From Plakobranchus ocellatus (taxonomy: Eukaryota; Mollusca; Gastropoda; Plakobranchidae): a stretch of 64,000 bases of DNA. A program made the position numbers and the translations under genes. The notes beneath the pieces are model-generated. The model ran no database searches, had not been told where the DNA came from, and was given only the letters and a program-made list of their open reading frames with translations. Below are positions 13,801-24,597 of the stretch, one piece after another. Where the stretch lies: the NCBI GenBank assembly GCA_019648995.1, contig BLXT01002641.1, positions 698,087 through 762,086 of the forward strand, written 5' to 3'. Position 1 is the first letter of the stretch. The number at the start of each line of letters is the position of its first letter.

Positions 13801-16800
13801 ATTCAAGGCAAACGCAGTAGAGGTAGATGGAGAACTTTCATTGAAAGTCTTTACTCCAAAGGAATTGGGAATGGTGGCCTTTGATTTTGAATGTTGACTG
13901 AGAATAGTGAGAACAGGTTTGAATGGAGGACCAGGCATAATCCCAAATGTCTGCACCAGACAAGGCACCTAACTAAGAAGAGGATATCTTGTTCATGGAA
14001 AAATACTGTGTCAGTCACAAATACTCTGTACACATTTTTGCCATCAAAATTTTGTATCTAAAATAGTAGTTTTTTTGTCACCATGGCAGGTATGAATCTA
14101 GGTTGAAACCATTTTTAGCTTAAAGGGATTCTACTCAACGTGTTAAAAATAAACATGCATGTAATATACATATATGTATATATATACAATGGAGTCTGGA
14201 TAAAGTCAACCTCTTCGGACTGTCAAAATTGATTGACTTTAAGCAAGAGTTGACTTTATCCATAGCAAAGAAATAAGAAGAAAAATCAAAAGGGGCAGCC
14301 GTAAGGAGTTGACTTTAAGCAAGAGTCTCCCTTTAGCCAGTTGACTTTATCCAGACTCCACTGTAGTTATCTATATAGGTCTTTCATGTCAATATATCAA
14401 GAGTGCACTGTGTGAATTTGTTTAAAACAAAAAAATGTTAACTCTATAGCACACTATGGTATTAAGCTTTAGGTGGTCTTGTGATTAATTGCTTGTTAAA
14501 TGAGGGGCAGGTGTGAGTGTGAAATGCATTCTTTGATGGGACAGATTATTTGCACAACCTGTTGTTATTAGGAAAAAATCCTTTTGGGTTATTTGCACAA
14601 CCTGTGATCTCAATAATGAAAAACCCACTTTTTGAGTTATTGGCACAACCTGTTGTCCCAATAATGTGGATAGAGTCAACACTCCTAGACCAAAAACATC
14701 GTGATCAATTCAAGCAACAACACAACATACCCTAAGAGAGTTGAATTTAAATGGATCGCACTGTATTAAGTGTAATATTTGTCAAAGTTACATGTAATAG
14801 TTTATCATAACCCAAGTCTCAACAGGTTGTGCTGATATTGAAAATGGGTCTTTTTCACTTATTAGCACAACCTGTTGTCTCAATAATGAAAATTGGCCTA
14901 TTTGTGCCATTAGCACAACCTATTTTCTCATTTACAGAAAAGCCTAGGCTCCCAACTGAGATCATTTTGGCGACATGTAGTTTTACAAATATCAGAATGC
15001 AACAGTCTAGATCTAGATCTAGTCCATGCCAGTACAACCATGACTTGAAATGTTTGCACAGTTTAAAATGTACAGTGATTTCAAAACTATTTTTTATGCA
15101 CAGGTAACAAAACCTAATCATGTATTTGTTTTGAAAAACACACAACAAATAGAACAAAAAACAAATGAATTAAAAACCCAGAAAAACGTAGAGAATAAAA
15201 GGAATCCACTCATGTACGTGAATGGCATGCTGAAAATTGTGAATCAGATACAGTCTCATGCAATCTGTGAAGTGGAAACTTTTCAAAAGGCATATGTGTA
15301 TACTGCCACCAGTAACACATTTATCAAAAATATGAATGGCATAAAAAGTGAGCTCAGTCACTACTACCCTCAATGGGATCTGATTTTTTTTAGAATGTAT
15401 AGGAAGTGTATTCAAGCTGATTACACTGTAGGGAAATTTTAAAAAATGTAGGACCTACAGTCCAGTCCAAATAATTTGAATCCTGATGAATTGCACTGTT
15501 AGTTAACTTTTTTAAGTAAATAAATTTTACGATGTACAATGGGATCTGGTAAAAGTCAAAACCTTAGGACAAAAAAAAAAATGTGTTGAATTTAAGCAAG
15601 AACTTAGCCTAAGAGAGTAAACTTTAAATGGGTCCCACCTTATCCAACAGGTTGTGCCAATAATGAAAACTAGCCCATTTGGTTTATTGGTACAACAAGT
15701 TGTGTGAGTAACATCAATCTTCTTTAATAAGTGGTATTATAATGACATAGTTTTTGCAGGCTTTATTGATTCTTTACCATGAAGTATTTTGTTACAGAAC
15801 TGCAGATGAATAATGCAGGTAGGGGGTCAAGCGGCAAGAGGGCAAAAGAAAAATTCTGGTGAACAACATAGGTTAGCTTGGGATGATGCCAATCTTTGTT
15901 AAGTGAAAGGAGATGAAAGATAGGCTAGAAATCTGAACAAAACCTTGAGCCAATGCATCTATATATGATTGATTGAAGTTAGCTCAGCAAAAAAAGGTGT
16001 AATAAAAACAGTAAATTGCCTTATCGGATCTTGCTTTCGGATCTTTTTTTACCACATGTATTTTGCAAGACTTTGTATCAAGTATAGAACAGACAGGTAG
16101 TGGGTGAAGCAAGTTCTTTAACGAAGGGTGAAATGAGATCATGGAACTAGTTAGTTATAGAGAGTAAATTTGTGTTATACACTATTTTTTGCCAGTGAGT
16201 CTCGCAACCAATGGTCTCAGACTTAGTGTAACATTATCTTCATCATTTATTCCTAAATAAAAAATGTTTTGAAAATTGTAAAATACCCATTTAAAAACCG
16301 TATATATATATTAAACTCGAAGCTTACTTCTGATAAGTGTAATGGAACACAAACAAAAGAATATCTGTGATGTAAATTGACTCTACAATCAGGAGAACAT
16401 TCTGAAAATAGCCTTAGAATACTTCATGTTCAGCTTCAAATGTCTTGAGCTAAAGGCCAGAGCCCAGATGAAAAGAAGGCCTTGATTGGAAAACATTTTA
16501 CAGTGTAATATTAAATGTCATCCTAAACACTGACCATTTTTTCAAAAGCTTTATCATCCTAAGGTACAGTCAAATTCAGCACAGACATTAATCATGCAGC
16601 CTTTAAGCTCAAATCACTTGCCATTGATTTAATTCAGTAAAATACCTCTTTAATTTTAATAATATAAAAAAAAAATAAAATGTATGGCATTGTTGTGTGG
16701 ATGGTTTCACAATGTAACCTTAAAGCAATGGAGTGCATGTTTTATATTCTTATGATGTATTATTGTATAAAACCAACACAGAATTTTTTTCAAGCCCATG

Positions 16801-19800
16801 TACTTGTAATGAATGATTCTTTAAAAATTTCTTCTCTCATTGTTTCTTATATGTTGGCACTGACAACTTTCCACAAAATTATGAAGGAGGTTGATGAGAA
16901 TAAATATTGTAAGATCTGCAAAATGAGCTTCTCCCAGCCAAGTCAAGCAGAGATGCACTACAAGGGGAAAAATCATGCCAAGAAATTGAAGAGTGTAGGC
17001 GGTGTCAATGGAAATGGGTAGGTACTGAGGGCAGAAGCATGAGCATCTCTCCTTTTTTCCCTAAGAAACCACAGTTGTTTTGGTAATTTTTGTTTTTGCA
17101 ATGATTACAGTGTTTAAATTTAGGCATTCCTTCTTTTTTTCAAATTATTTTTGACGCTGTGAAGGATACCTTGAAGAATGTTTCAAATTAATTATCATCA
17201 GATAGCATTGATTCCTTTATAACCTTTTTCTCATAAATCTAAATGCTCTCGTCTATTATATGTAAACTTATAGGTTTGATACTAACCCAATAAACATTAT
17301 TTTTATGTTTGATACTAACCCAATAAACATTATTTTTATGTTTTTGTTAATATCATAAAGTACTTTTATACTTAGCAAGAGTTGTCATTATTCTCATAAA
17401 AGGGTTTGAAGTTTTTCATTTTTATTCTGCTGAATGTAAGGTAAATGCTGGCAGCACCAATCATTTTCATGGTTACCTCCTCTGCAATGATGAGTGAGAT
17501 CTTACGAGACAGACCATAAAAGATAATACATGTACTAGGGTAGGCTTGAGATAGTCTAGACCTTTGTGGGTGAATTGGTTGCAACATTTGCATGGTGTAA
17601 TGTGAAAGGGCGATGGTGGAGAAAGGAGAACAGCACAATACTTGGTGTTGTCAACTTTGATAATAATACTGCTAGTCAGTGAAGGCTTATTAGGGGCGTC
17701 GGTGCACAGTGGCTAGCAAGTCCGTCCTGATATCTGCAGGGATCCTTCTGTCGTGGGTCAAAGCCCCGCCACTGGCCTTGGCCTGACGGAGGGCCTGAAA
17801 GCCTGAGATCACCTTGTTGTGGACTGGTTATACATAAACGTACAGAGAAGGCTTATTAATGGCAAGACAAGCCTTGCTCTTGAGATTTTTGGGCAGAGGT
17901 AATTTTAGATGCTTTTTGCCTTTTTTTTTTAACTTCTCGATTGCCTTATTGTTATTATTGAGGGGAGCAGTTTCAATACTCTTCATTTCAAAAAGTAAAT
18001 TATATGGCGTAAATAAAGAGAAAAACAAGGCTTTTAAGATCTCTTGTTATTGTAATAGTTGTTTTTATTCAAGCTTTTGTTAAAAATGGGCTCCACAGTA
18101 CTAAAATAATCTGGAGTTGACATTATCTAAAGAGCATGAAACCTTTTTTTTTTTTGATTGTTTGATTGTTCTCTTTGTTGTATAGCTGATTTGTTCATGA
18201 AAAATGTTATATATGTAATATTACAAATCCTTATATTACTGTATGTTTATAAATAATGAATTTTTTTGTTTGTTTTCACCATTTTTTGTTCAAGTATAAA
18301 TTTTGTGCTTTTTTAAAAGGCTAATTTTTCAGGTATATGTTTTTTTAGGTTTTTTTTAGGAAGCATTAAAACTATTATAAGACGCATCTATTTGATCTCA
18401 AAATAAAGTGGTATATTTTTAAGTGAAACTTTGAAAAGTAAGAAATTATAATTGATATGCCTTGTTCATTTTGAATGTAAAATATTAATTAATAATCGTA
18501 TCAGATTTCACAAACACCTCAACGAAAAAATAAGCAGCAAAAAAGTTTAATGAGTAGCAGTTTCTTCCAATCCTGCGTGTAAATGCAGTGGAAAACAGGT
18601 AAAGATAAGATTCATATAGTACCACACCAGATAATTAAGATTTAACCTAAGCAAAGTTTATACTAGCCATACAGGGTCATATTTCTTTCTTTTAAAAAAA
18701 ATGATGATTGGAACCTCAACATTTTTTTTTTAAACAGGAATTTATGTTGATCAATTTAAAGAATATCATATTATCTGATGAGGGCTCAACTGTAAAATGC
18801 CCCCCAAAAAACATTCCAATATCCATGTCTAACAAACATTCAAAATTCCTCAAACTTTGTTGGAAATAGAAAACAATTTTCTAAAAGCATTGATGTCTTT
18901 TGAATGCTTCTTAAGAATTACCAAGTAATACATGCATCATAATTTTGATAAAATTATAAGAGCGAGTAGTGCATGTTTTCCTAATGGAAATCACACATTA
19001 TTTTCTGTGTTCAGGCCAGAGGTATTTGAGTGTAAAATATGTTGCGTGACCGTCACAGCTCAAGAGCATCTGACAGCTCACCTCAATGGTGCTCGCCACA
19101 AGCTGCAGGTGCGGAAAATTGATGCAAATGAGAATTATTCAGGTGAGCATTACCAAAAAAAAAAAAAATGGAGGTGGTGGACCAGCAAAATTCCTCCCAC
19201 TTTGAGATTCTTTCCTTTAGTTTTTTAAAAACTGTACCACTGATTTCCAGGCCCTAAGACCAGGCATGGGAATCATTTTACTGACTTTTGATATTAAGAC
19301 AAGTAGCTTGAGCATGGATTCCTTGGAATCACAATTTTGTCGAATTACTCTGTTTTCGAGGGCTGGTTCTCTCTATGTACCTTTATACTTCCTACTTTTT
19401 TGCACAATTAGTAATTGATTGACCTATTTACCCTTCAGTCTTACAAAAAGCAGCCCTGGATTAATAAGAAATGTAGCAGACTACCACTTAAATCGTTCTT
19501 GTTACTCTACATGTATGTGTTACTTCATTAGAATCTCAGCATCTGAGAGTCAGTTTTCACGTTCGGCATCTATAGTCAATCGCTAATCACACACCCCTGC
19601 AAGGACATCAGTCATCTCTAGATCTACTTAGCCACATTGGTTATTGTTTAAATAAACAAGCTTGCAGTTTCCTCATCATATGAAATGATGCTTGCCCATG
19701 GCTCTCACACTCAGTCACAAAGGACAACAATTCTAGCACTAGGCCTAAATTAGTTCCAGGTGCTAGGACCAGTCACAGACAGCCAGGGTTTTCCTAACAC

Positions 19801-22800
19801 TGAGGCACTTGGCAAAATTTACACCTGTCCCTGTTGACTTCAAGCCCCCAATTTGAGCGATGAAAACAAACAAACAAACCTACGAGGTGGAGCAATCATG
19901 GACAGTGCCAAACCCACCTCATAATAATCTTAATGGCCACTATTGTTTTGTTCGTTTCCTACTATACAATCTTTGCTCTGTACCAGTTTATAAACAAACC
20001 TTGACCTAGATTAGATAAACTTGCTTAAGGTTCCCCTAATGAGGTCTAAAAAATTACCCAATAATTATAAATATGATGACATGTCCCTTCTTTTAGGAGG
20101 CCATTTTATGTTTTATTTTCTTTATATTAGAGAGAGAAAAAAATATAAATGTATAAACATTAAAATAATAATAAAAGGTAGCATCCTTGTTTTGTGATGA
20201 TCAGGGAGAGTAATCACTATTTATTGAATTCCAGTCGCAAATTTATTCTGGTCTGCCTGCTACGAGAGGCATCTTGAATTACTGACTTTGGCATAGTGTG
20301 TCTAAGTTTGATTTCTCTTAGTACTGCTCTTTTTTTGGCAACATATTTTTCATGAAGTTATGCATTAGTTATTATTCAATGTTTATTTTCAGGAAGCAGA
20401 AGTAAGCATATCATACAAGCACCTATTAAGTTTAGGTGTTTATATTTATCACATCAGTATCAGAGATATATAACCTGCACTGGTCTTTGACTTGATTCTG
20501 AAGAATCCTGTCACAATCACATCCTTGATGTTACGTAGTTGAATTTAGGAATGCTTATTATATATTTTTGAAATTTTGCTCTTCTCACTTTTAAAAAGGA
20601 ATGGATAGAAAAAATGAAACTTAAGTTATCTCATCCAGGATCTGTTCCTAACCGAGGCCGAGGTGGATTGGGATACCGCGGACGTGGGGGTCGGGGTGGT
20701 GGATCAGACTGGAAGGCTGGATCTGATGGCAACATGAAGGGTGGGCGTGGCGGATTCAGGGGCAGGTATGGAAATTAAAGCTGTACCAAAAACTCAAAAA
20801 TATTATTGCTTAAATATCAGGTTATAATGTGATGCTGCAGCACTCATCAGCTGCCTTGCATTTTAACTTATGATCACCTGTCTTCACACTTTTTTTAAGT
20901 ATGCCCTTTACTCTCTCTGCAGTAATGCAGTAATTCAAATCGGCATTTCTCATTGTCTTCCTCTTTTGTTTACTTGTTGATCATCATAACGGCAATCAAT
21001 TGACAGTAACGATAATAGTAACTAATAATCAAGAGGTAGATTTGATGAACCCAAAGCATTCCATGTGGATGTTTGAAACATTCTGAATCTGCCAATTTAG
21101 TTGGCTGCTGACAGCTTGCTTTTAGAATAGGTGCATTAGTAAGCTATCAGTTGACAGCTTTATTCACTGCTGTGATGACTGACCATGCCTCTGCATTTCT
21201 TTGCCCCATCAGTCCAGTGAAATGTTTTCAGTTTCAACTGTGCTGAAGCCCTTTTTCTCATGAGCCAACAACTGAAATTCGCCAGATTTGAAAAATCTGG
21301 ATGTCCCAGATTTGATTCTGTTCTCATCTAATCTCTTTTGCTATTTCATTCCAAAAATAATCTATGTAATATTTCCCTGAAACATGAATGGTGGCTCAGG
21401 TCTAACATCTCAATGAAGACAGCCAATAGGATTGTTTGGGGCCCTGAATTCCCTATCCTACCACACAATCTGCCTAGGCTCCCACGTGGTTACACAAAAA
21501 ATGTTCAAGAGAACTGATTTTAAATGTCTAGGCTGTAAAATTGATTATAGTCCTGACCACCATTAATTTAAACCAATGGCAACCAAAATTCCTAGGGCAC
21601 CCAGCTACCTGTTCACTAGTGAGCAAGTCCTTGATCTCACTGCTCATAAAAATGACGCAGGCTAGGTCTCCAGTGAGCCAGTGGCCAAGTGCCCTAAGAA
21701 ATTACCCAAATTTTGTTCAAACACCTAAAACTTTTTTTTTTCAATTTTTAATTTTTCTTGAGCTTTCAGACATTTGTAATGATTTTTGGATTGCTGAGCC
21801 TGGTTTTTAAGGTTTTAATAAGTCAAATTTCACAAGCTTAAAATCCAAAATCAGAATCCCCTAAGCCACAGCTGTCTTACCCAGTCACCATAGTAGGTTA
21901 CCAGTGGGCAACATGATGCCTGCTAGAGACTTGCTCACAGTTCAGTTGTGATCATAATTTCCATGTAAAATTATCTCAAATAATTCACAAACTAAGGTAT
22001 TGTAAAATAATATTGATGAACAATTTACATGTACTGTTACTTTTAGATGGCTATCAAGCATACAATTCCATTTAAGCACTAGAGCTTACACCTCAAGGCT
22101 TGTCCAGAAGTTGCATTTTGAACAATTTGAATCGTTGATATTGTTGTAAACTGCATATTATAAGCCCAACACATTGGGCTCAAAGTTGGGGGGGGGGGAG
22201 GGGGGAAATTATTGAAAAGAAGGGAAAAATGAACTTACATTCTTTTTTCTCCAAATTGTAACTTGAGATATCCAAGTTGTCTCAAGGCATATTAATATTT
22301 AAAAAAATACAGAAGTTTATGTGAAAAATGACCATTTCCATATAATTCTGAGAAAAAATTGTCAGGACCTTTATGGTTATATATAAGAAATATTATTGCA
22401 AATCTCAATGGGTGCACTTTGATGACCACAAAGTTTTAATTTTTACTGGGAAATTCAGGATTCATGTATGAAAACTAAAAACAATCCTAATATCATCATC
22501 ATCAGGTACCTTGTCTGGAACAGACATTGACGATCATGTTCCTCCATTCAAACCTATTTTCAGTTAACCTTGTAAAGTTGTTATTGCTACCCTTTCCTAT
22601 TGCCCATGACTTAAGATTTTCAATAAAAGTTATCCTCTGTCTACCCCAACTGCATTTGCCTCCAATCTTTCCAATGATTGCTAAGTGTTCTAAACCCTTA
22701 TGTCGGCAAATATGGCCTAAAAATTGTAGTTACCTCTGTCTTATGGTTTTAATTAGTGATTGCTTGAGATTAGCCTCTTTCAGAACCAATTCATTTGACT

Positions 22801-24358
22801 TTTTTTCTGTCCATGATATCCTCATCATTCTTCTGATAAACCACATCTCTACTGCTTCTATTTTTTTCTCTATTTCTTTGTTTATTGTCCAATATAGACA
22901 ATGGAATGAGGGCTTTGTTTTACATTAAGTGCCTCATTTTTAGGCCACAATATTTTTTGTTGTTCTCTTCTGTCTAACATCATTTTTAAAAAGGCATTGA
23001 TATCATGCAATCTTAGAAAAAAGTAATGGACATAAATGTAACCTTTCAATGGCTTATGTTTAACTCTTTAGGGGCCGTTTTGACTTTCGAGGCAGAGGGC
23101 ATGATCAAGGTAAGACAAATATCATTCAAGCCTGCTCTTTTTTCATAACTTCATCTATAAATGCAAGATTTACTTGCTAATTTATGCATGGACTAACTTT
23201 ATAATTAAATTGTTTTTTTTGTTCCATGATTTTTTTCAAAAAATTTACACAGATTTATAAAATATAAATAAATAAGCCTGTAAAGTTTCTTAAAATTTTC
23301 TTGGTTCTAATTTAATCTTTTTTTTTTAAATGGATGGGATGAAAGTCTGTACATCTCAGCTAATCTTTTTATCCTCACATCTATTTAGTTTTGGAAATCT
23401 GAAATTATTTTTAGCGATTCAAAGTAGTCTGGAAAAAAATATAGTTTGGCATTAAGCTTAACAGAACAATTACAAAAACAAAAGCATGTTAATGTTAAGA
23501 AAAACTTTTAAAGTTAAGAAAAATTATTTTCAAAACTATAATTTTATGTATTGCATAAAAGCAGATCTGATCTGTTTTTCTGATCATGCCAAGGCTAACA
23601 TTTTGAAAATTTCAATCCTTTGAAATAGCCTGAAACTGCAAATTGTCAGCTTTGTATTCGTTTAAACTGTGTTGACTTTCTGCCAAAATATAGCAAGCAT
23701 TTAAAATTGTGAAAAAAATACTCTAAACAAGAAAAGAAAACCTCAAACTGTCACATTATATTATCTGCTGTTATAATAAAGCAAATTGACTGTTAAAAAA
23801 AAAAAAAAAAAGATATGGAAAGGCACTAATAATAATTTAGGTATGCTTAATATCTTGTTATAAGTTAACAGTTTTACTGCAATTGTAGAGTTTCCCTACT
23901 CAGTGCTGCCAATTACTATTGAATACAGGGATTCGCCACCAAAAATGAACCCCCAATAATTGAAATGAGATGAAAAGTATCTGAAATAAAAGCTAATCAT
24001 TGAAGGCCAAATCGAATGTGAATTTTTTTTTTTTAATGTGTTCAATGTTCATAAACTAATTTATTAAACATTTTTATTTTTATTTCCCTAACCAAAACTA
24101 TCTAAAAAAAACATAACGTGATAGGCTGTTTTTACATTTGCTTTTATTGATTTTTTTTTTTTTTTATGAAAGGCGTTGTCAGGTTATGTTTCTTTAAAAA
24201 AAAAAAAAAGGTATTTGATGATTTCTTATTTTAGACTTTGCAGTAGCATTTTTAACACAAAGTTTTTGCCAAAAGGTTTCAAGAGACGAGATCTTCAGCC
24301 TGATGATGGTGGCCACAATGCAGTTGGACTTCCCATGTACAAGCGACCTCGATTCTGA
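4838..24358 (+). CDS. Multi-zinc-finger (U1/matrin-type) RGG protein, main isoform, 8 coding exons
   Basis: Exons 4862-4874, 5700-5918, 7997-9804, 16887-17017, 19015-19142, 20639-20765, 23072-23109 and 24276-24358 sum to 2547 nt, exactly 849 codons (848 residues plus stop). Every junction keeps phase, and the introns run GT to AG. Residues 1-330 are rich in Tyr, Ser, Gln and Gly, like the prion-like domains of FET proteins. RGG and GRG patches follow. A Glu/Lys/Arg/Ala coiled coil spans about 465-545. Three fingers of the form C-x2-C-x12-H-x5-H begin at C611, C688 and C730. A second RGG patch (767-825) leads to a basic tail ending in KRPRF. U1-type fingers of this spacing, known from ZFR, ZNF346 and ZNF385, usually bind double-stranded or structured RNA. 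No DZF domain is present, so it is not ZFR itself. A nuclear RNA-binding role is inference. I assign no symbol. Confidence 0.88.
5700..5918 (+). CDS. Zinc-finger gene exon, Tyr/Ser/Gln-rich N-terminus
   Basis: A long T tract and TAG end at 5699; the donor G|GTAAGC is at 5919. It encodes residues 5-77, with repeated Tyr-Ser, Tyr-Asp and Asn-Gln pairs such as YDYSYSTDYYNQNQ. Composition is low-complexity and prion-like. It ends with a one-base carry that becomes Ala with the next exon. An in-frame ATG at 5738 exists, but the upstream exon supplies a better start. Confidence 0.88.
5919..7996 (+). other. Intron of the zinc-finger gene
   Basis: About 2.1 kb with no coding signal. Short open frames at 5919-6563 are chance read-through. 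It ends in a T-rich tract and TTCAG. Confidence 0.7.
7997..9804 (+). CDS. Zinc-finger gene large exon: prion-like region, RGG, coiled coil, zinc finger 1
   Basis: An 1808-nt exon (residues 78-680). The first 250 residues are Ser/Tyr/Gln/Pro-rich. Next come GGY and RGG-type repeats around 8640-8900, then a basic Pro-rich segment. About 80 residues of continuous Glu/Lys/Arg/Ala heptads follow (9157-9395). Finger 1 has C611, C614, H627 and H633, with the HYNGKNH signature of U1-type fingers. I place the donor at ACG|GTAATG (9805). This leaves the frame at a codon boundary, which is what the exon at 16887 needs. Reading through the donor gives a stop at 9850-9852. Confidence 0.93.
9853..13379. 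other. First part of the 7-kb intron
   Basis: AT-rich, without convincing frames. AATAAA at 10388 and about 11886 could serve a short read-through isoform ending at 9852. A single pogo-like end, TACAGTGGAATCC then TTTTAAACC, lies at about 12086. Confidence 0.5.
13383..13990 (+). pseudogene. LINE (non-LTR) reverse transcriptase 3' remnant
   Basis: The plus strand reads KRNVMQTCVLSPNLFNL, the RT QGCVLSP motif. It continues GLKVNGKTLNNLRCADD (YADD box changed to CADD at about 13558), KLEAVKM.FIRGMIRI and QGKRSRGRWRTFIESL, with LTENS/ENRFEWR near the end. These are successive blocks of the C-terminal half of a LINE ORF2. Several stops and frame changes mark it as dead. Confidence 0.7.
14187..14363. 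mobile_element. 177-bp TA-flanked MITE (Tc1/mariner-pogo type)
   Basis: It starts CAATGGAGTCTGGATAAAGT and ends with its inverted copy, ACTTTATCCAGACTCCACTG. TA dinucleotides flank both ends. Inside, GTTGACTTTAAGCAAGAG occurs twice. No coding capacity. Related but decayed pieces lie at about 14665-14765 and 15537-15660. Confidence 0.7.
14540..15705. repeat. Cluster of GCACAACCTGTTGT motifs, both orientations
   Basis: TTATTnGCACAACCTGTTGT, with following CAATAATGAAAA, recurs at about 14552, 14595, 14643, 14864 and 14913, spaced 43-49 bp within each group. Inverted forms (CAACAGGTTGTGC) occur at about 14822 and 15648. Confidence 0.6.
16887..17017 (+). CDS. Zinc-finger gene exon, zinc finger 2
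   Basis: It encodes EVDENKYCKICKMSF and onward; finger 2 uses C688, C691, H704 and H710 (C-x2-C-x12-H-x5-H, ending HYKGKNH). The donor is GG|GTAGGT at 17018, because an in-frame TAG lies just past it. The acceptor is the weak part: AAG at 16886 or GAG at 16889 would both keep frame, and the open frame extends further upstream, so the 5' edge may shift. Confidence 0.82.
17274..17339. repeat. Two-copy 33-bp tandem duplication
   Basis: GTTTGATACTAACCCAATAA and the following 13 bp are repeated perfectly at 17274 and 17307, indicating a recent slippage event. Confidence 0.8.
17400..18100. repeat. Interspersed repeat, copy 1 (interrupted by a SINE)
   Basis: Shares blocks in the same order with 53040-53640: TATTCtgCTGAAT, GTAAAtGCTGGCA, ACTTTGATAnTAAT, AGATGCTTTTTGC and TTATTCAAG followed by TTAAAAATGGG. 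No coding function or ends recognised. Confidence 0.55.
17681..17858 (+). mobile_element. tRNA-derived SINE with 12-bp target-site duplication
   Basis: The SINE body is 17693-17846, flanked by perfect GAAGGCTTATTA at 17681 and 17847. Near the start, GTGCACAGTGGCTAGC resembles a tRNA A box, and GTGGGTCAAAGCCCCG a B box. The tail reads GGCCTGAAAGCCTGAGATCA then CCTTGTTG. It sits inside the older repeat at 17400-18100. Tail-first priming by a LINE is inferred. Confidence 0.8.
18101..19014. other. Intron, no feature seen
   Basis: AT-rich sequence with poly-T and poly-A tracts and no conserved frame. Confidence 0.6.
19015..19142 (+). CDS. Zinc-finger gene exon, zinc finger 3
   Basis: The acceptor TGTTCAG ends at 19014; the donor TCAG|GTGAGC is at 19143. 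It completes Gly from a two-base carry, then encodes PEVFECKICCVTV with C730, C733, H746 and H752 (spacing 2-12-5). The one-base carry at its end fits both the RGG exon at 20639 and the alternative last exon at 29223. Confidence 0.92.
19143..20638. other. Intron, no feature seen
   Basis: Open sequence without repeats I recognise; no coding frame. Confidence 0.6.
20639..20765 (+). CDS. Zinc-finger gene exon, RGG/GRG patch
   Basis: The acceptor CATCCAG ends at 20638; the donor GCAG|GTATGG is at 20766. It encodes residues 767-808, dense in RGRGG and GGRGG, the usual arginine-methylated RNA-binding composition. Phases on both sides match the neighbours. Confidence 0.9.
20766..22499. other. Intron, G-run at 22189-22205
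   Basis: No coding signal. A run of about 11 G, an A, and 6 more G lies just before the LINE fragment; it may form a quadruplex. Confidence 0.5.
22500..22990 (-). pseudogene. LINE ORF2 C-terminal remnant
   Basis: The minus strand reads KKIEAVEMWFIRRMMRISWT, then LKQSLIKTIRQR, FLGHICRHKGLEHLAI, GRQRITFIENL and LTENRFEWRNMIVNVCSRQG. This is the classic C-terminus of RTE/CR1-type LINEs, less decayed than the copy at 13383-13990 but still with a stop. Confidence 0.75.
23072..23109 (+). CDS. Zinc-finger gene 38-nt microexon, RGRFDFRGRGHDQ
   Basis: A 38-nt exon between TTTAG and GTAAGAC. It takes a two-base carry (AG+G = Arg) and leaves a one-base carry G. It continues the RGG patch (residues 809-821). 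Both downstream terminal exons accept this phase. Confidence 0.85.
23110..24275. other. Intron, no feature seen
   Basis: Very AT-rich, with poly-A and poly-T runs; no coding frame. Confidence 0.6.
24276..24358 (+). CDS. Zinc-finger gene proximal terminal exon, basic tail
   Basis: The acceptor CAAAAG ends at 24275. The exon completes Gly and encodes GFKRRDLQPDDGGHNAV, then LPMYKRPRF and TGA at 24356-24358. The KRR and KRPR clusters could act as a nuclear localisation signal (inference). A possible poly(A) hexamer ATTAAA lies at 24592. Confidence 0.85.
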
Positions 24359-24591
24359 TGAGGATTCCTGATTCCCTATTTTATGTCTTTCCTGTGTCTT
24401 CTCATGGAGAAGAGTAGAAGATTGTGTAGTTATTTAAATTTGTGACTACTTTTTTTTTTTGTTGTTGTTGTTTTTTTTAATTACAGAAGTTTTTTTTCTA
24501 AATGGTGTAGTGCTTTAAAATCATTTGAAAGAAAAAAAAATTATTTTCCAATGCCATGTTGTTTCTTTTTCCTGCTTGCTTCGTACCCGGT

Positions 24592-24597
24592 ATTAAA
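24592..24597 (+). promoter_or_regulatory. Candidate poly(A) signal ATTAAA, proximal isoform
   Basis: ATTAAA about 235 nt after the proximal stop, in a T-rich 3' region. A canonical AATAAA appears only further on, at about 25410 and 26871, so the proximal 3' UTR could be short or over 2 kb. Confidence 0.35.

Noticed and set aside
14829-15442. Three overlapping open frames of 92-130 residues
   Set aside because: They cover the repeat cluster and flanking intron; composition is not protein-like.
17372-17638. 88-residue minus-strand open frame
   Set aside because: Falls inside an interspersed repeat; the second copy at 53040 does not keep the frame.
17693-17770. A functional tRNA gene
   Set aside because: Box A- and B-like sequences are present but the cloverleaf does not close, and flanking target duplication shows it is a SINE head.
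22527-22928. 133-residue plus-strand open frame
   Set aside because: Antisense of a LINE fragment whose minus strand gives recognisable ORF2 blocks.
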